DNA of 64,000 nt from Jannaschia seohaensis (GCF_900116765.1 NZ_UETC01000004.1:62001-126000), one strand, 5' to 3'; positions 49,002 to 59,780 are shown, numbered from the stretch's first letter. Translations and numbers: made by a program. Notes: a model not told the origin generated them from the sequence alone.

Positions 49002-50192
49002 ATGACCGTCACGCGCCGTCGCGTCCTCTATATCCCGGGATACGACCCGTTCCACCCCCGCCGCTACCGGGAACTCTACCGCAAGGAAGGAGCCGCTCAG
49101 GCCGCGATATCGGGCTACACGATCTCGCAGAGGAAGGGCGCGGGCCCCTATTCCTGGGTGGTCGAGACGGAGATGGAAGGCGCGCGGACCGAAGCGCATG
49201 TGGAGGTGCTGGTCTGGTCCGATATCGTGTCGGACTCCATGTCTGGGACGCTGTGGGCGACTTATGCCGCGCTGTTCCGCACCGCCTGGACCTATATCGC
49301 CTCGGGCGCGCTCTGGCGGCTGGCCAAACTGCGCAAGGGGCCGGTGATCGCGGCGCTCTATCCGGTTGTGTTCCTGCTGCTTCAGGCGCTGGCCGCGCTG
49401 GCGGTTGTGGGGCTGGCCGTCCGCATCGGGGCCGGGTTCGGGGGGGGCGGGGCGTTGCTTGGGCTCGTGGCTGGGGCGGCGGGGGGCTATGGGCTGCTTC
49501 GCTGGTTCAAGGCCAAGGATTCCAAGGTCTTCGCCCATTACCTGATGCACGATTACGCCTTTTCGGCCCGCCTGCGCGGCGCCAACCCGCCGGAGCTGGA
49601 GGCGCGCATGGCCGTCTTCGGCGACCGCATCGCCGAGGCGCTCGGCGCGGATTGGGACGAAGTGCTGATCGTCGGCCATTCCTCGGGCGCGCATCTCGCG
49701 ATCTCGGTCCTCGCGGACCTGATCCGTGCGGATCGGGTGCCCGAGGGGCGCTGTGCGCTGCTGACGCTGGGACATGTCGTCCCGATGGTCAGCTTCCTGC
49801 CCGAGGCCGGGCGGCTGCGCGCGGACCTGCACCTGATGGGCGCGCAGGACCGGATCGCCTGGATCGACGTGACCGCGCCGGGCGATGGCTGCGCCTTTGC
49901 GCTCTGCGATCCGGTCGCGGTGTCGGGCGTGGCTCCCGAGGGACAACGCTGGCCGCTGGTGATCTCGGCGGCCTTCACGAAGACGCTCTCGCCCGAGCGT
50001 TGGGCGCAACTGCGTCGCCGCTGGTTCCGTCTGCATTTCCAGTATCTTTGCGCCTTCGACCGACCGGGCGATTACGACTATTTCCGCATCACCGCGGGGC
50101 CGCAGAGGCTGGGCGATCGCTTTTCGGGCCGCAAGCCGAGTCCGTCACGCCTCACCGCGCCGATCAACCGGTACACGAGCCACGCCGCATGA
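49002..50192 (+). CDS. Membrane-associated serine hydrolase-like protein
   Basis: A 396-residue protein unlike its neighbours. The N-terminus is RRRVLYIPGYDPFHPRRYRE, which looks like a lipase-type start. Two to three hydrophobic segments around 115-165 (GPVIAALYPVVFLLLQALAA, then AVVGLAVRIGAGFGGGGALL) form a membrane insertion. A serine-nucleophile elbow GHSSGAH is near residue 223 with a later Asp/His region (WIDVTAPGDGC). It overlaps the P450 start by four bases (ATGA), so the two are co-translated. Its substrate is unknown; the pairing suggests a lipid-modifying pathway. Confidence 0.78.
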   Translation: MTVTRRRVLYIPGYDPFHPRRYRELYRKEGAAQAAISGYTISQRKGAGPYSWVVETEMEGARTEAHVEVLVWSDIVSDSMSGTLWATYAALFRTAWTYIASGALWRLAKLRKGPVIAALYPVVFLLLQALAALAVVGLAVRIGAGFGGGGALLGLVAGAAGGYGLLRWFKAKDSKVFAHYLMHDYAFSARLRGANPPELEARMAVFGDRIAEALGADWDEVLIVGHSSGAHLAISVLADLIRADRVPEGRCALLTLGHVVPMVSFLPEAGRLRADLHLMGAQDRIAWIDVTAPGDGCAFALCDPVAVSGVAPEGQRWPLVISAAFTKTLSPERWAQLRRRWFRLHFQYLCAFDRPGDYDYFRITAGPQRLGDRFSGRKPSPSRLTAPINRYTSHAA

Positions 50193-51535
50193 TTCCGCCC
50201 AAGCCCGTGTCCCGGCCGGACCGGGTCGGGTTGCTCGACTACGGGCGGCGGTTCCGCGCCGATATCCTGTCGGCGCAACCGGCACGGCTTTATGGGGCCT
50301 GGATGGCGGAGTTTCGAACGCCCTTCTTTCGCAGCTACATGATGAACGATCCGGCGCTCTTGGACCTGGTCCTGAAGGAGCGGCCCGACGACTTTCCCAA
50401 GTCGGACCGTATTCGCGAGGGGCTGGCCCCCCTGCTCGGCCGGTCCGTCTTCGTCACCAATGGCGCGGAATGGAAGCGCCAGCGCCGCATCATCGACCCG
50501 GCCTTCGGTCGCGGGCGCCTGAGGGAGGCGTTCCCGGCCATGCGGGATGCGGCCGAGGCCATGATCGCGCGCTTGCCCGCGGGGCCCATCGAGATCGAAG
50601 AGGCGGCCAGCTACGCCGCCGCCGATGTCATCTTCCGCACGCTCTTTTCGGTGCCGATCGAGGACAGGCTCGCGGCGCAGGTCTTCCGCGAGTTCCGCGC
50701 CTATCAGCGCAGCCAGCCCCTGCTGAACCTGGCTGCCCTGATCCCGCTGCCCCGCTGGTTGCCTCGCCCGCACCGCCGCCGCACGCGCGCGGCCGCGCGC
50801 GCCATTCGCGGGGCCATCGCCGCGTTGGTGGACCGACGCGCGGACGAAATCGCCCGCGGGGCAGCGCCGGACGACCTCGCCACCAAGATCATGACCTATC
50901 CTGACCCGGAGACGGGCCACCGCTTTGACGCGGCGGAGATGGTGGATCAGGTGGCGATCTTCTTCCTCGCCGGGCACGAGACCAGCGCCTCGGCGCTGGC
51001 CTGGGCGCTCTACCTGCTGGCGACGCACCCGGAGGCGCAGGCGCGGGTCGCGGCGGAGGGGCAGGGGGTCGACTGGGCGGGTCTCGCGTTTTCGGACCTG
51101 TCCCGCTTTGCCTTCACCCGCGATGTCTTCCGCGAGACGCTGCGGCTCTATCCTCCCGTGCCGATGATGGTGCGGGAGACGACCCGGCCCGAGACCTTCC
51201 GTGGCCGCGTCGCGCCGAAGGGGGCGCAATGCGTGCTAAGCCCCTGGCATCTGCATCGGCACACGCGCCTCTGGGCAGACCCGGACAGCTTCGACCCCGG
51301 GCGCTGGGGGCGGAGCGAAACCGTCGACAGCCAGCGCACGGCTTACCTGCCATTCAGCGCCGGGCCTCGGGTCTGTCCGGGGGCCGGCTTCGCGATGGCC
51401 GAAGGGGTTCTGCTGCTGGCACGGCTGGTCTCGGCCTTCGAAGTCGCGCCCGAGGGGCCGCCGCCGGTGCCGGTCGCGCATCTGACGGTCCGCGCGCGGG
51501 ACGGGATAGGGCTGCGGCTTGCGCTGCGGGGGTAG
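50189..51535 (+). CDS. Cytochrome P450
   Basis: A 448-residue P450. The heme-binding loop is FSAGPRVCPGAGF with the proximal Cys, I-helix FFLAGHETSASALAWALYLL, and K-helix ExxR in VFRETLRLYPPVP. No N-terminal membrane anchor, so it is probably soluble. Its electron donors (ferredoxin, reductase) are not nearby. It overlaps the membrane hydrolase gene (ATGA), suggesting the two act on the same substrate, perhaps a fatty acid or other lipid. Family subtype cannot be told from sequence reading. Confidence 0.93.
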   Translation: MIPPKPVSRPDRVGLLDYGRRFRADILSAQPARLYGAWMAEFRTPFFRSYMMNDPALLDLVLKERPDDFPKSDRIREGLAPLLGRSVFVTNGAEWKRQRRIIDPAFGRGRLREAFPAMRDAAEAMIARLPAGPIEIEEAASYAAADVIFRTLFSVPIEDRLAAQVFREFRAYQRSQPLLNLAALIPLPRWLPRPHRRRTRAAARAIRGAIAALVDRRADEIARGAAPDDLATKIMTYPDPETGHRFDAAEMVDQVAIFFLAGHETSASALAWALYLLATHPEAQARVAAEGQGVDWAGLAFSDLSRFAFTRDVFRETLRLYPPVPMMVRETTRPETFRGRVAPKGAQCVLSPWHLHRHTRLWADPDSFDPGRWGRSETVDSQRTAYLPFSAGPRVCPGAGFAMAEGVLLLARLVSAFEVAPEGPPPVPVAHLTVRARDGIGLRLALRG

Positions 51536-51545
51536 GCGGGGAGAT

Positions 51546-51613
51546 CCCCGCCCTACGAGGCCCCGCTCCCCCCGCTCAGGGCGCCCTTGATCTCCGATGC
51601 GCGTAGGGCGGGG
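51546..51613. repeat. Long-arm inverted repeat between converging P450 and gpt genes
   Basis: CCCCGCCCTACG (51546-51557) and CGTAGGGCGGGG (51602-51613) form a perfect 12-base inverted repeat separated by 44 bases. The core GTAGGGCGGGG is common in Rhodobacterales intergenic regions. It may act as a bidirectional terminator. Confidence 0.6.
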
Positions 51614-51631
51614 GTCGTCCCGCCCCCTGTC

Positions 51632-52135
51632 TCAGGTGGTGCCGCGATAGGGCTCTACATATTGCAGCGCCATGTCCCAGGGGAAGAAGATCCAGGTGTC
51701 CTGGCTCACCCCGGTGATGAAGGTATCGACCATCGGCTCGCCCTTGGGCTTGGCGTAGACGGTGGCGAAATGCGCCTTGGGATACATCTTGCGGATGACT
51801 TCCAGCGTTTTGCCGCTGTCCACCAGATCGTCGATCACCAGGATTCCCGTGCCGTCGCCGACCATCCCCTCGTCGGGCTTGGAGAGGACCTGCGCCTCGC
51901 CTTGGGTCTGGTGGTCGTAGGACTTGATCGAGATCGTGTCGACGAGGCGGATGTCGAGCTCCCGCGCGACGATCATGGCGGGCGCCATGCCGCCGCGGGT
52001 CACGGCCACGATCGCCTTCCACGCGCCGTTATCCGGCCCGCGCCCGTCCAGCCGCCAGGCCAGCGCGCGGCTGTCGCGGTGGATCTGGTCCCAGCTGATG
52101 TGGAAGCCTTTCTCGTGGGGAAGCTGCGTGGCCAT
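51632..52135 (-). CDS. gpt: Xanthine phosphoribosyltransferase
   Basis: Purine salvage: transfers PRPP ribose-phosphate to xanthine (also guanine or hypoxanthine). 167 residues. The PRPP loop is [20 protein letters not shown], and [20 protein letters not shown] is typical of Gpt. It appears complete; the ATG has GGAGGCCCCG upstream. It is on the same strand as the lysE-fabI pair that lies upstream, separated by only 14 bases. Confidence 0.93.
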   Translation of the reverse strand: MATQLPHEKGFHISWDQIHRDSRALAWRLDGRGPDNGAWKAIVAVTRGGMAPAMIVARELDIRLVDTISIKSYDHQTQGEAQVLSKPDEGMVGDGTGILVIDDLVDSGKTLEVIRKMYPKAHFATVYAKPKGEPMVDTFITGVSQDTWIFFPWDMALQYVEPYRGTT

Positions 52136-52149
52136 CGGGGCCTCCTAGA

Positions 52150-52764
52150 TCAGGAAGTTGTGAGGAGCCGCAGGCCGAGCCCGCCCAACACCAGCGCGGT
52201 CACGCGGGAGATGGCAGGCTTGTAGGCCAGGTAGCGGGCCTGGACGGCCGGCCGGCTGAGAAGCGTCGCGAGGAGGCCATAGACCACCATTTCGAGCGCG
52301 ATGTGGTTCAGCGTGATCGCGGTCATGGCCGCGGCGGACAGGCCCGGCGGAAAGATCACCAGCAGCACGCCGGCCGAGAAGAGGATCGACTTCGGATTGC
52401 CGAGGTTGAGCGCGAAGCCCCGCAGGAAGGCGCGATGCGACGAGATCGGCGGGGTCGCATCGACCGGCGCGAGCGCCGTCCGCCAAGTGTAGATCGCGAA
52501 GGCCAGGACCAGCAGCGCGCCGCCGATCTTGAGCACCGTGTAAGCGGCCGGCACGACGGTAAAGAGCGTCTCCAGCCCCAGCAGCGCGGCCAGCGTCCAG
52601 AGCCCGGCCATCACCGCGAGCCCCGCGCCGGTCAGCACTCCTTCGCGCCGCCCGCCGCGGAGCGAGGCCTGCACGCAGAGCACGAAGGCGGGACCCGGAC
52701 CCAGCACCGCGACCAGCAGCGCGGCGTTGAACGCGAGGAGCGTGCCGAGACCGAGAGGCTCCAT
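52150..52764 (-). CDS. LysE/RhtB-family exporter
   Basis: A 204-residue membrane exporter of the LysE/RhtB superfamily, six helices. Start at 52764 ([20 protein letters not shown]); the family block [20 protein letters not shown] is near residue 20, followed by [20 protein letters not shown] with the conserved NPK. It probably exports an amino acid or related compound. Its ATG overlaps the fabI stop by four bases (ATGA), a firm reason for choosing this start. Confidence 0.9.
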   Translation of the reverse strand: MEPLGLGTLLAFNAALLVAVLGPGPAFVLCVQASLRGGRREGVLTGAGLAVMAGLWTLAALLGLETLFTVVPAAYTVLKIGGALLVLAFAIYTWRTALAPVDATPPISSHRAFLRGFALNLGNPKSILFSAGVLLVIFPPGLSAAAMTAITLNHIALEMVVYGLLATLLSRPAVQARYLAYKPAISRVTALVLGGLGLRLLTTS

Positions 52765-53579
52765 CAGCCGTCCTTCTTCTCCAGCGTCATGTCCGGCGCC
52801 TCCGGATTCTTCATGCCGATGACGTGATAGCCCGAATCCACATGGTGGATCGTGCCGGTCACGGCGGAACTCAGATCCGACAGCAAATACATCGCCGAGG
52901 CGCCCACCTCGTCGATGGTGACGGTGCGGCGCAACGGAGCATTGTTCTCGTTCCACTTCAGGATGTAGCGGAAATCGCCGATGCCCGAGGCGGCCAGCGT
53001 CTTGATCGTGCCCGCCGAGATCGCGTTTACGCGGATGCCGTCGCGGCCCAGATCTTCGGCGAGATACTGCACCGAGGATTCCAGCGCGGCCTTCGCCAGA
53101 CCCATCACGTTGTAATGGGGCATGACCTTCTCGGCGCCGTAATAGGTCAGGGTCAGGGCCGACCCGCCTTCGGTCATCATCTTTTCGGCGCGCTGCATCA
53201 CGGCGGTGAAGGAATAGACCGAGATGTTCATCGTCATCAGGAAGTTATCGAGCGACGTATCCAGATAGCGCCCGCGCAGTTCCGACTTGTCCGAAAATCC
53301 GATCGCGTGGACCACGAAGTCGAGCCGGTCCCAATGCTCGCGCAGACTGTCGAAGAGCGCGTCGATCGAGGCGCCCTCGGCAACGTCGCAGGGCAGCACG
53401 ATCTCGGAGCCAACCTTTTCCGCCAGCGGTTTCACCCGCTTGAGCAGCGCGTCGCCCTGATAGCTGAATGCCAGCTCCGCGCCTTGCTCGGCGCAGGCCT
53501 TGGCGATGCCCCAGGCGATGGATTTGTCGTTCGCGAGACCCATGATGAGCCCCCGCTTGCCCGCCATGATGCCCGACAT
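52764..53579 (-). CDS. fabI: Enoyl-[acyl-carrier-protein] reductase (NADH)
   Basis: Last reductive step of fatty-acid elongation; 271 residues. The divergent SDR signature is [20 protein letters not shown], the catalytic Tyr/Lys in [20 protein letters not shown], and the cofactor region [16 protein letters not shown]. It is complete. The lysE gene overlaps its stop. An upstream gap of about 70 bases leads to the divergent pdxH gene. Confidence 0.96.
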   Translation of the reverse strand: MSGIMAGKRGLIMGLANDKSIAWGIAKACAEQGAELAFSYQGDALLKRVKPLAEKVGSEIVLPCDVAEGASIDALFDSLREHWDRLDFVVHAIGFSDKSELRGRYLDTSLDNFLMTMNISVYSFTAVMQRAEKMMTEGGSALTLTYYGAEKVMPHYNVMGLAKAALESSVQYLAEDLGRDGIRVNAISAGTIKTLAASGIGDFRYILKWNENNAPLRRTVTIDEVGASAMYLLSDLSSAVTGTIHHVDSGYHVIGMKNPEAPDMTLEKKDG

Positions 53580-53648
53580 GTCAGCCCTCCGCTTGCGTCG
53601 CTCAGGGCTTTAGGCGATTGGCGGGGATGCGGCAAGAAGGGGGCGCGA

Positions 53649-54248
53649 ATGACTGACAGGACCGGAATATTCGCGGGCGACGACCCGTTCGCCCTGGCGC
53701 GCGACTGGCTGGCCGAGGCCGAGAAGACCGAGCCGGAGGATGCGAACGCCATCGCGCTGGCCACCTCCGACGAATCTGGCTTGCCCAATGTCCGTATGGT
53801 GCTGCTCAAGGAGATCGAGGCGGATGCCTTCGTCTTCTACACGAATTTCGAGGGTAAGAAGGGCCAGGAGCTGGCCGCCAACCCTCAGGCGGCCTTCGTG
53901 ATGCACTGGAAGTCCCTGCGTCGACAGATCCGGGTGCGCGGGCCCGTCGAGCGGGTCGAGGACGCCCAGGCGGATGCCTACTACAAATCGCGCAGCCTCC
54001 AGTCCCGGCTGGGCGCCTGGGCCTCGCAGCAATCGAGGCCGTTGGCGGGACGTGGCACTTTGATGGCGGAGGTGGCGAAAGTCACGGCGCAGAAGGGACC
54101 CGATCCCGCACGGCCGTCTTTCTGGGGCGGATTCCGTATCCGGCCGGTTGAAATCGAGTTCTGGGCGGACGGCCGATTCCGGTTGCACGACCGCTTCCGT
54201 TGGACGAAGGAAGCGGCCGGATGGACAACAATGCGGCTCTATCCGTAG
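53649..54248 (+). CDS. pdxH: Pyridoxamine 5'-phosphate oxidase
   Basis: FMN enzyme that makes pyridoxal 5'-phosphate; 199 residues. Typical segments are [52 protein letters not shown] and the C-terminal block [20 protein letters not shown]. The start at 53649 ([20 protein letters not shown]) gives normal length; the sequence upstream is the back of fabI. No terminator is obvious downstream. Confidence 0.95.
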   Translation: MTDRTGIFAGDDPFALARDWLAEAEKTEPEDANAIALATSDESGLPNVRMVLLKEIEADAFVFYTNFEGKKGQELAANPQAAFVMHWKSLRRQIRVRGPVERVEDAQADAYYKSRSLQSRLGAWASQQSRPLAGRGTLMAEVAKVTAQKGPDPARPSFWGGFRIRPVEIEFWADGRFRLHDRFRWTKEAAGWTTMRLYP

Positions 54249-54415
54249 GATTGGCGATCTCCTGCCGATAGTGTCACAAAAATAAACCAAAGACGCCGCG
54301 TCAGGCACATTGTCGCTTGTTTCGTTGGTACACCGGCGTAGTTAACAAGGCTTGGTCGGTAATTCGTCGCTGAGTTAAAGCGAGCTCTCGGTATCTGGAC
54401 TTCGGGAAAAAGTAA

Positions 54416-54961
54416 GTGACGGATTCTACGCGCCCAAATTGGAATGCAGGTGACGAAGATGTCATCCATGGCCATGTAAAGTGGTTCGATGCGGCGCGCG
54501 GGTTCGGCTTCGTGGTCTCGCCGGCGGTCGATCGCGACATTTTGCTGCATATCAATGTCCTTCGTAACTTCGGGCAGGGCTCCATCGGAGACGGGAGCGG
54601 CGTCGCCTTGCGCGTTCAGCGCAGCGAGCGCGGTCTTCAGGCCACCGAGGTGCTGGAGATCGAAGAGCCGGACATCACCGCCGACCTGCCCAAGGACGGG
54701 CCGATCCCGGACTACCTTCAGCCGATCGACGATTCGCTGCCCTACCTGCCGGCGCGGGTGAAGTGGTTCGACAAGGCCAAGGGCTTCGGCTTCGCCAATG
54801 TGTTCGGCCGGACCGAGGACGTGTTCATCCATATCGAGGTTCTGCGCCGCTTCGGCCTTGCGGACCTCGCCCCCGGGGAGGCAGTCTGCCTGCGCGCCGT
54901 GGACGGCGCGCGCGGAAAGCTGGCCCTGGAGGTGCGGAGATGGGAATACTTCATCGAGTGA
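54416..54961 (+). CDS. Double cold-shock-domain protein
   Basis: A 181-residue protein with two cold-shock domains. The first is HGHVKWFDAARGFGFVVSPA with DILLHINVLRNFG (about 18-75); the second is ARVKWFDKAKGFGFANVFGR with DVFIHIEVLRRFG (about 115-170). The RNP1-like KGFGF and RNP2-like VFIHI motifs are present. Likely an RNA chaperone. It begins with GTG at 54416. The 167-base upstream region is AT-richer than average, as often seen in cold-shock leaders. Its last 22 bases overlap the DUF192 gene. Confidence 0.92.
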   Translation: MTDSTRPNWNAGDEDVIHGHVKWFDAARGFGFVVSPAVDRDILLHINVLRNFGQGSIGDGSGVALRVQRSERGLQATEVLEIEEPDITADLPKDGPIPDYLQPIDDSLPYLPARVKWFDKAKGFGFANVFGRTEDVFIHIEVLRRFGLADLAPGEAVCLRAVDGARGKLALEVRRWEYFIE

Positions 54962-55413
54962 TCGCGGCCGCGCTGGCCGTCGCGATCTCGGGACCGGCCC
55001 TTGCCGCCTGCGACCCGGGCCGCGTCGATTTGCGCGGAGATTTCGGCACGGTCCGCTTCCGCGTTGAGCTTGCGCTGACGCCCGAGGAGCAGGCGCGCGG
55101 CCTGATGTTCCGGGAGGAGATGGCGCGCATGGCGGGCATGCTCTTCGTCTATCCTCGCCAGCAGCGGCTGGCGTTCTGGATGCGCAACACGCTGATCCCG
55201 CTCGACATGATCTTCCTGGACGAGACCGGCACCGTCATCAACGTCCACGCCGAGGCGGTGCCGCTCGACGAGACGCCGATCCTGTCCGAGGCGCCGGGCC
55301 TCGCCGTGCTGGAGATCAATGGCGGCATGGCCGCGACCCTGGGCATCGGGCCGGGGGACGAATTGCGCTCGCCCGCCATGCCGCAAGACCGCGCGGCCTG
55401 GCCCTGCGAATAG
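54940..55413 (+). CDS. Exported DUF192 protein
   Basis: A 157-residue secreted protein with the signal peptide ILHRVIAAALAVAISGPALA cleaved before ACDPG. The DUF192 core is visible: LTPEEQARGLMFREEMARMA, MLFVYPRQQRLAFWMRNTLI, PLDMIFLDETG and LEINGGMAATLGIGPGDELR. Function unknown. It begins inside the cold-shock gene (ATG at 54940, 22-base overlap), so their expression is linked. This arrangement is common in Rhodobacterales. Confidence 0.9.
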   Translation: MGILHRVIAAALAVAISGPALAACDPGRVDLRGDFGTVRFRVELALTPEEQARGLMFREEMARMAGMLFVYPRQQRLAFWMRNTLIPLDMIFLDETGTVINVHAEAVPLDETPILSEAPGLAVLEINGGMAATLGIGPGDELRSPAMPQDRAAWPCE

Positions 55414-55585
55414 CGCAACCCGGGACATCGGCCCGCCTCGTCTGTCGGGCGGCCGCAGCGGCGACCCGCGCCTGTGCGCGGGCCAGAACCAGCGGGGCGA
55501 AATTCGACGGATGCGCAACGGCGCGCCTGCGCGTCGCTCTGAGGCTTCCCCCGCCCCCGCGAGGATGGTAGGCGGGCGTCACGGT

Positions 55586-55662
<77 letters not shown>

Positions 55663-55902
55663 TCTTCTCCGCACCGTCACCTTCCATTCCCCTTTGACGT
55701 GACGTCGCTGCAACGGGGTGCTCACAGGTGCGGCCGGACGCGGCGTCAGTTTCGCGCCATCTTCCTGCCATCTTTCCGACACTTATTCGGAGCGCCGGAG
55801 CGGGGGGGGCGGGCGCGCGTTCCTCGGCTGCGATTCCCCCAAATCGTTCCCCCGACTTCTCCACATGATTCTTCGCGCGAATCGTTGACCACTCTCCAAT
55901 TC

Positions 55903-55918
55903 GCCCTCTAGTTTGTGT
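55903..55918. promoter_or_regulatory. NrdR box, distal, upstream of nrdJ
   Basis: GCCCTCTAGTTTGTGT matches the NrdR consensus (acaCwAtATcTwGtgt) at 11 of 16 positions, best in its right half. It lies 31 bases from the better proximal box, the usual spacing for NrdR dimers. Confidence 0.5.
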
Positions 55919-55933
55919 CCGTGCTGGCGCCCC

Positions 55934-55949
55934 ACACTAAATCTAGCGT
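55934..55949. promoter_or_regulatory. NrdR box, proximal, upstream of nrdJ
   Basis: ACACTAAATCTAGCGT is close to the NrdR consensus acaCwAtATcTwGtgt (matching the core CwA..TcTwG). NrdR is the ATP/dATP-responsive repressor of ribonucleotide reductase genes. Confidence 0.65.
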
Positions 55950-56075
55950 CGGCGAGAGCAGAAGTTCGGTGCAGTCCAAGCAGCTCCGCAAGAGAGCGCG
56001 GTACGGGGAGGGCGACCTCCGCGGCCGGGGACAGCGTGCCACCGGCCACCGAGTGATATATTGGGGAGACGATAG

Positions 56076-59000
56076 ATGCGGCTCGAACGCAAGCTCACGA
56101 CCGAGGGACAGGACGCCTACGCGGCGCTCGACTTCGCTACCACCACCTCCGAGATCCGCAATCCCGACGGGACCGTCGTGTTCAAGCTCGACGCGGTCGA
56201 GGTGCCCACGGGCTGGAGCCAGGTCGCGTCCGACATCATCGCGCAGAAATATTTCCGTAAGGCGGGCGTCCCCACGCGCCTCAAGCGCGTCAAGGAAAAG
56301 GGCGTCCCCGAGTTCCTCTGGCGCTCCGTCCCCGACGAGGAGGCGCTGGCCGAGCTGCCCGAAGACCAGCGCTACGGGGGTGAGACCTCGTCCAAGCAGG
56401 TCTTCGACCGTCTGGCTGGCGCCTGGGCCTATTGGGGCTGGAAGGGCGGCTACTTCACCACCGAGGCCGATGCGCGGACCTATTTCGACGAGATGCGCAT
56501 GATGCTGGCCCGCCAAATGGGTGCGCCGAACTCCCCGCAATGGTTCAACACCGGCTTGCACTGGGCCTATGGCATCGACGGACCGGCGCAGGGCCACCAC
56601 TATGTCGACCCCAAGACCGGCAAGCTGACCCGCTCCAAGTCGAGCTACGAGCATCCGCAGCCCCATGCCTGCTTCATCCAGTCCGTCGCCGACGATCTGG
56701 TGAACGATGGCGGCATCATGGATCTCTGGGTCCGGGAGGCGCGGCTGTTCAAGTATGGCTCCGGCACCGGGACCAACTTCAGCCACCTGCGCGGCGAGGG
56801 CGAGCCGCTGTCCGGCGGCGGCAAATCCTCGGGCCTGATGGGTTTCCTCAAGATCGGCGACCGCGCGGCGGGCGCGATCAAGTCGGGCGGCACCACGCGG
56901 CGCGCGGCCAAGATGGTCATCGTCGACATGGACCACCCGGATATCGAGGCCTTCATCGACTGGAAGGTCGTCGAGGAGCAGAAGGTCGCCGCGCTGGTCG
57001 CCGGCTCCAAGGCGACGCAGGCTAAGCTGAACGAGGTGATGGCCGCCGTGACCGCCTGGGACGGCAGCATGGACGATGCCGTAGACCCGGCGAAGAACGC
57101 GGGTCTCAAGTCTGCGATCCGCAGCGCCAAAAAGGCCATGGTGCCAGAGGCCTACGTCATGCGCGTGCTGCAATATGCGCGGCAGGGCTATGAGTCGATC
57201 GAGTTCCCGACCTATGACACCGACTGGGACTCCAAGGCCTACGAGACCGTCGCGGGGCAGAACTCCAACAACTCCGTGCGCGTGACCAACGCCTTCCTGC
57301 ACGCCGTCGAGAAGGACGCCGACTGGGAGCTGACCAACCGCACCAACGGCAAGGTCGCCAAGACCGTCAAGGCCCGCGATCTGTGGGAGAAGGTCGGCCA
57401 CGCCGCCTGGGCCTGCGCGGATCCGGGCATCCAGTTCCACGACACGGTCAACGACTGGCACACCTGCCCCGAGGACGGGCCGATCCGCGGCTCGAACCCG
57501 TGCTCGGAATACATGTTCCTGGACGACACGGCCTGTAACCTAGCCTCCATGAACCTGCTGAAGTTCCTCAAGGACGACGGCACGTTCGACGCCGATCTCT
57601 ATGTCCACGCCTCGCGCCTCTGGACGATCACGCTGGAGATCAGCGTCGCCATGGCGCAGTTCCCCTCGAAGGAGATCGCGCAGCGCAGCTACGATTTCCG
57701 CACGCTGGGCCTGGGCTACGCCAATATCGGCGGCCTGCTGATGAACCTCGGCTACGGCTACGATAGCCGCGAGGGCCGGGCGCTTTGCGGTGCGTTGACG
57801 GCGGTGATGACCGGCACCTCCTACGCGACTTCGGCCGAGATGGCCGGAGAGCTGGGGCCGTTCCCGGGCTACGCGAAGAACGCCGAGCACATGGCTCGCG
57901 TGATCCGCAACCACCGGACCGCGGCCAGGGGCCAGACCGAGGGCTACGAGAAGCTCGCGGTGAAGCCCGTCGCGCTCGATATCGAAGGCTGCCCCGACCG
58001 CGCGCTGACCGACCTGGCCGCGAAGGTCTGGGACGACGCCGTCGCGCTGGGCGAGAAGCACGGCTTCCGCAACGCCCAGGCCACCGTGATCGCGCCGACC
58101 GGCACGATCGGTCTGGTGATGGATTGCGACACCACCGGGATCGAGCCGGACTTCGCCCTGGTGAAGTTCAAGAAGCTGGCCGGCGGCGGCTACTTCAAAA
58201 TCATCAACCAGTCGGTTCCGGCCGCCCTGCGCACGCTCGGCTATCGCGAGAGCGAGATCGGCGAGATCGTGTCCTATGCCGTGGGCCACGGCTCCCTCGG
58301 GCAGGCGCCGGGGATCAACCACACCTCGCTGATCGGCCATGGCTTCGGCAAGGCGGAGATCGAGAAGATTGAGGCGGCGCTGCCCTCGGCCTTCGACATC
58401 CGCTTCGTCTTCAATCAGTGGACGCTGGGTGAGGACTTCCTGACCGGCACGCTGGGCGTTCCGGCGGCCAAGCTGGCCGACCCGTCCTTCGACCTGCTGC
58501 GTCACCTGGGCTTCAGCAAGGCCGAGATCGAGGCGGCGAACGACCATGTTTGCGGGACGATGACGCTGGAAGGCGCGCCGGGGCTCAAGGACGAGCACCT
58601 GCCGATCTTCGACTGCGCCAACCCCTGCGGCAAGAAGGGCAAGCGGTTCCTGTCGGTCGACAGCCACATCCACATGATGGCCGCGGCGCAGAGCTTCATC
58701 TCGGGCGCGATCTCCAAGACGATCAACATGCCCAACTCGGCCACGATCGAGGACTGCCAGAAGGCCTATGAGCTGTCCTGGTCCCTCGGCGTGAAGGCCA
58801 ACGCGCTCTATCGCGACGGCTCCAAGCTGTCGCAACCGTTGGCCGCGAGCCTGGTCGAGGACGATGACGAGGCCGCTGAGGTGCTGGAGGCGGGCACGCC
58901 CGCGCAAAAGGCCGAGGTGCTGGCCGAGAAGGTGATCGAGAAGATCGTCGTCAAGGAGGTCGCCCGCGGCCGCTCCAAGATGCCGGAGCGCCGCAAGGGC

Positions 59001-59738
59001 TATACACAGAAGGCGGTGGTCGGCGGCCACAAGGTCTATCTGCGGACCGGCGAATACGCCAATGGCGAGCTGGGCGAGATCTTCATCGACATGCACAAGG
59101 AAGGCGCCGGCTTCCGCGCGATGATGAACAACTTCGCCATCGCCGTCTCGGTCGGCCTGCAATACGGTGTGCCGCTGGAGGAGTTCGTGGACGCCTTCAC
59201 CTTCACCAAGTTCGAACCCGCGGGGATGGTGCAGGGCAACGACTCGATCAAGAACGCGACCTCGGTGCTCGACTACATCTTCCGCGAACTGGCCGTGTCC
59301 TATCTCGACCGGGAGGATCTGGCCCATGTGAAGCCGCAGGGCGAGACCTTCGACTCGATCGGCGAGGCGCAGGCGGCCAGGGGCGAGGACGGCAATATCG
59401 CTCCGGTGGGCGCTTCGGCGACCAAATCGCTGGAGGTCATCAAGTCGGTCACGTCCTCGGGCTATCTGCGCAAGCGCCTGCCCAAGGATCTGGTCGCTCT
59501 GCGCGGCGGGGCGGACCGGGTGGCGGCCCAAATCGCCGACGCGGGCGGCGCGGTCGCTGTGGCGACGCCGGAAGGGTCCGCCGCCATTGCGGTGGCGCCC
59601 AAGATGGACGCCCGCGCCAAGGCCAAGATGCAGGGCTACGAGGGCGAGGCCTGCGGCGAGTGCGGCAACTACACGCTGGTCCGCAACGGAACCTGCATGA
59701 AGTGCAACACCTGCGGCTCGACCTCTGGCTGTAGCTGA
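56076..59738 (+). CDS. nrdJ: Adenosylcobalamin-dependent (class II) ribonucleotide reductase
   Basis: Makes deoxyribonucleotides using vitamin B12; 1220 residues. The substrate-site Cys and loop blocks include [60 protein letters not shown] and [40 protein letters not shown] follows. The C-terminal Cys-rich tail ([20 protein letters not shown], then CGSTSGC) is the thioredoxin-interacting motif. It is complete. Single-gene operon behind two NrdR-type boxes, with a hairpin after the stop. Confidence 0.97.
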   Translation: MRLERKLTTEGQDAYAALDFATTTSEIRNPDGTVVFKLDAVEVPTGWSQVASDIIAQKYFRKAGVPTRLKRVKEKGVPEFLWRSVPDEEALAELPEDQRYGGETSSKQVFDRLAGAWAYWGWKGGYFTTEADARTYFDEMRMMLARQMGAPNSPQWFNTGLHWAYGIDGPAQGHHYVDPKTGKLTRSKSSYEHPQPHACFIQSVADDLVNDGGIMDLWVREARLFKYGSGTGTNFSHLRGEGEPLSGGGKSSGLMGFLKIGDRAAGAIKSGGTTRRAAKMVIVDMDHPDIEAFIDWKVVEEQKVAALVAGSKATQAKLNEVMAAVTAWDGSMDDAVDPAKNAGLKSAIRSAKKAMVPEAYVMRVLQYARQGYESIEFPTYDTDWDSKAYETVAGQNSNNSVRVTNAFLHAVEKDADWELTNRTNGKVAKTVKARDLWEKVGHAAWACADPGIQFHDTVNDWHTCPEDGPIRGSNPCSEYMFLDDTACNLASMNLLKFLKDDGTFDADLYVHASRLWTITLEISVAMAQFPSKEIAQRSYDFRTLGLGYANIGGLLMNLGYGYDSREGRALCGALTAVMTGTSYATSAEMAGELGPFPGYAKNAEHMARVIRNHRTAARGQTEGYEKLAVKPVALDIEGCPDRALTDLAAKVWDDAVALGEKHGFRNAQATVIAPTGTIGLVMDCDTTGIEPDFALVKFKKLAGGGYFKIINQSVPAALRTLGYRESEIGEIVSYAVGHGSLGQAPGINHTSLIGHGFGKAEIEKIEAALPSAFDIRFVFNQWTLGEDFLTGTLGVPAAKLADPSFDLLRHLGFSKAEIEAANDHVCGTMTLEGAPGLKDEHLPIFDCANPCGKKGKRFLSVDSHIHMMAAAQSFISGAISKTINMPNSATIEDCQKAYELSWSLGVKANALYRDGSKLSQPLAASLVEDDDEAAEVLEAGTPAQKAEVLAEKVIEKIVVKEVARGRSKMPERRKGYTQKAVVGGHKVYLRTGEYANGELGEIFIDMHKEGAGFRAMMNNFAIAVSVGLQYGVPLEEFVDAFTFTKFEPAGMVQGNDSIKNATSVLDYIFRELAVSYLDREDLAHVKPQGETFDSIGEAQAARGEDGNIAPVGASATKSLEVIKSVTSSGYLRKRLPKDLVALRGGADRVAAQIADAGGAVAVATPEGSAAIAVAPKMDARAKAKMQGYEGEACGECGNYTLVRNGTCMKCNTCGSTSGCS

Positions 59739-59748
59739 TCGAACCAGG

Positions 59749-59780
59749 GTGGGGCGGGATCCTGGCGGATCCCGCCCCAC
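59749..59780 (+). terminator. Hairpin after nrdJ
   Basis: GTGGGGCGGGATCC-TGGC-GGATCCCGCCCCAC: a perfect 14-base stem starting 11 bases after the nrdJ stop. No U tract follows, so termination efficiency is unknown. Confidence 0.7.

Larger units (their letters stand above)
55663..56075. other. 413-base region before nrdJ, with NrdR boxes
   Basis: No gene is supported here. The short open frames have no ribosome site or recognisable domain. The region contains AT-rich patches (ATCGTTGACC-like) and a pair of NrdR-type sites at 55903 and 55934, about 130-170 bases before the nrdJ start. No cobalamin riboswitch is seen. Confidence 0.6.

Noticed and set aside
55663-56075. Cobalamin riboswitch before nrdJ
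   Set aside because: No B12-box-like sequence or suitable fold could be seen; NrdR boxes explain the region better.
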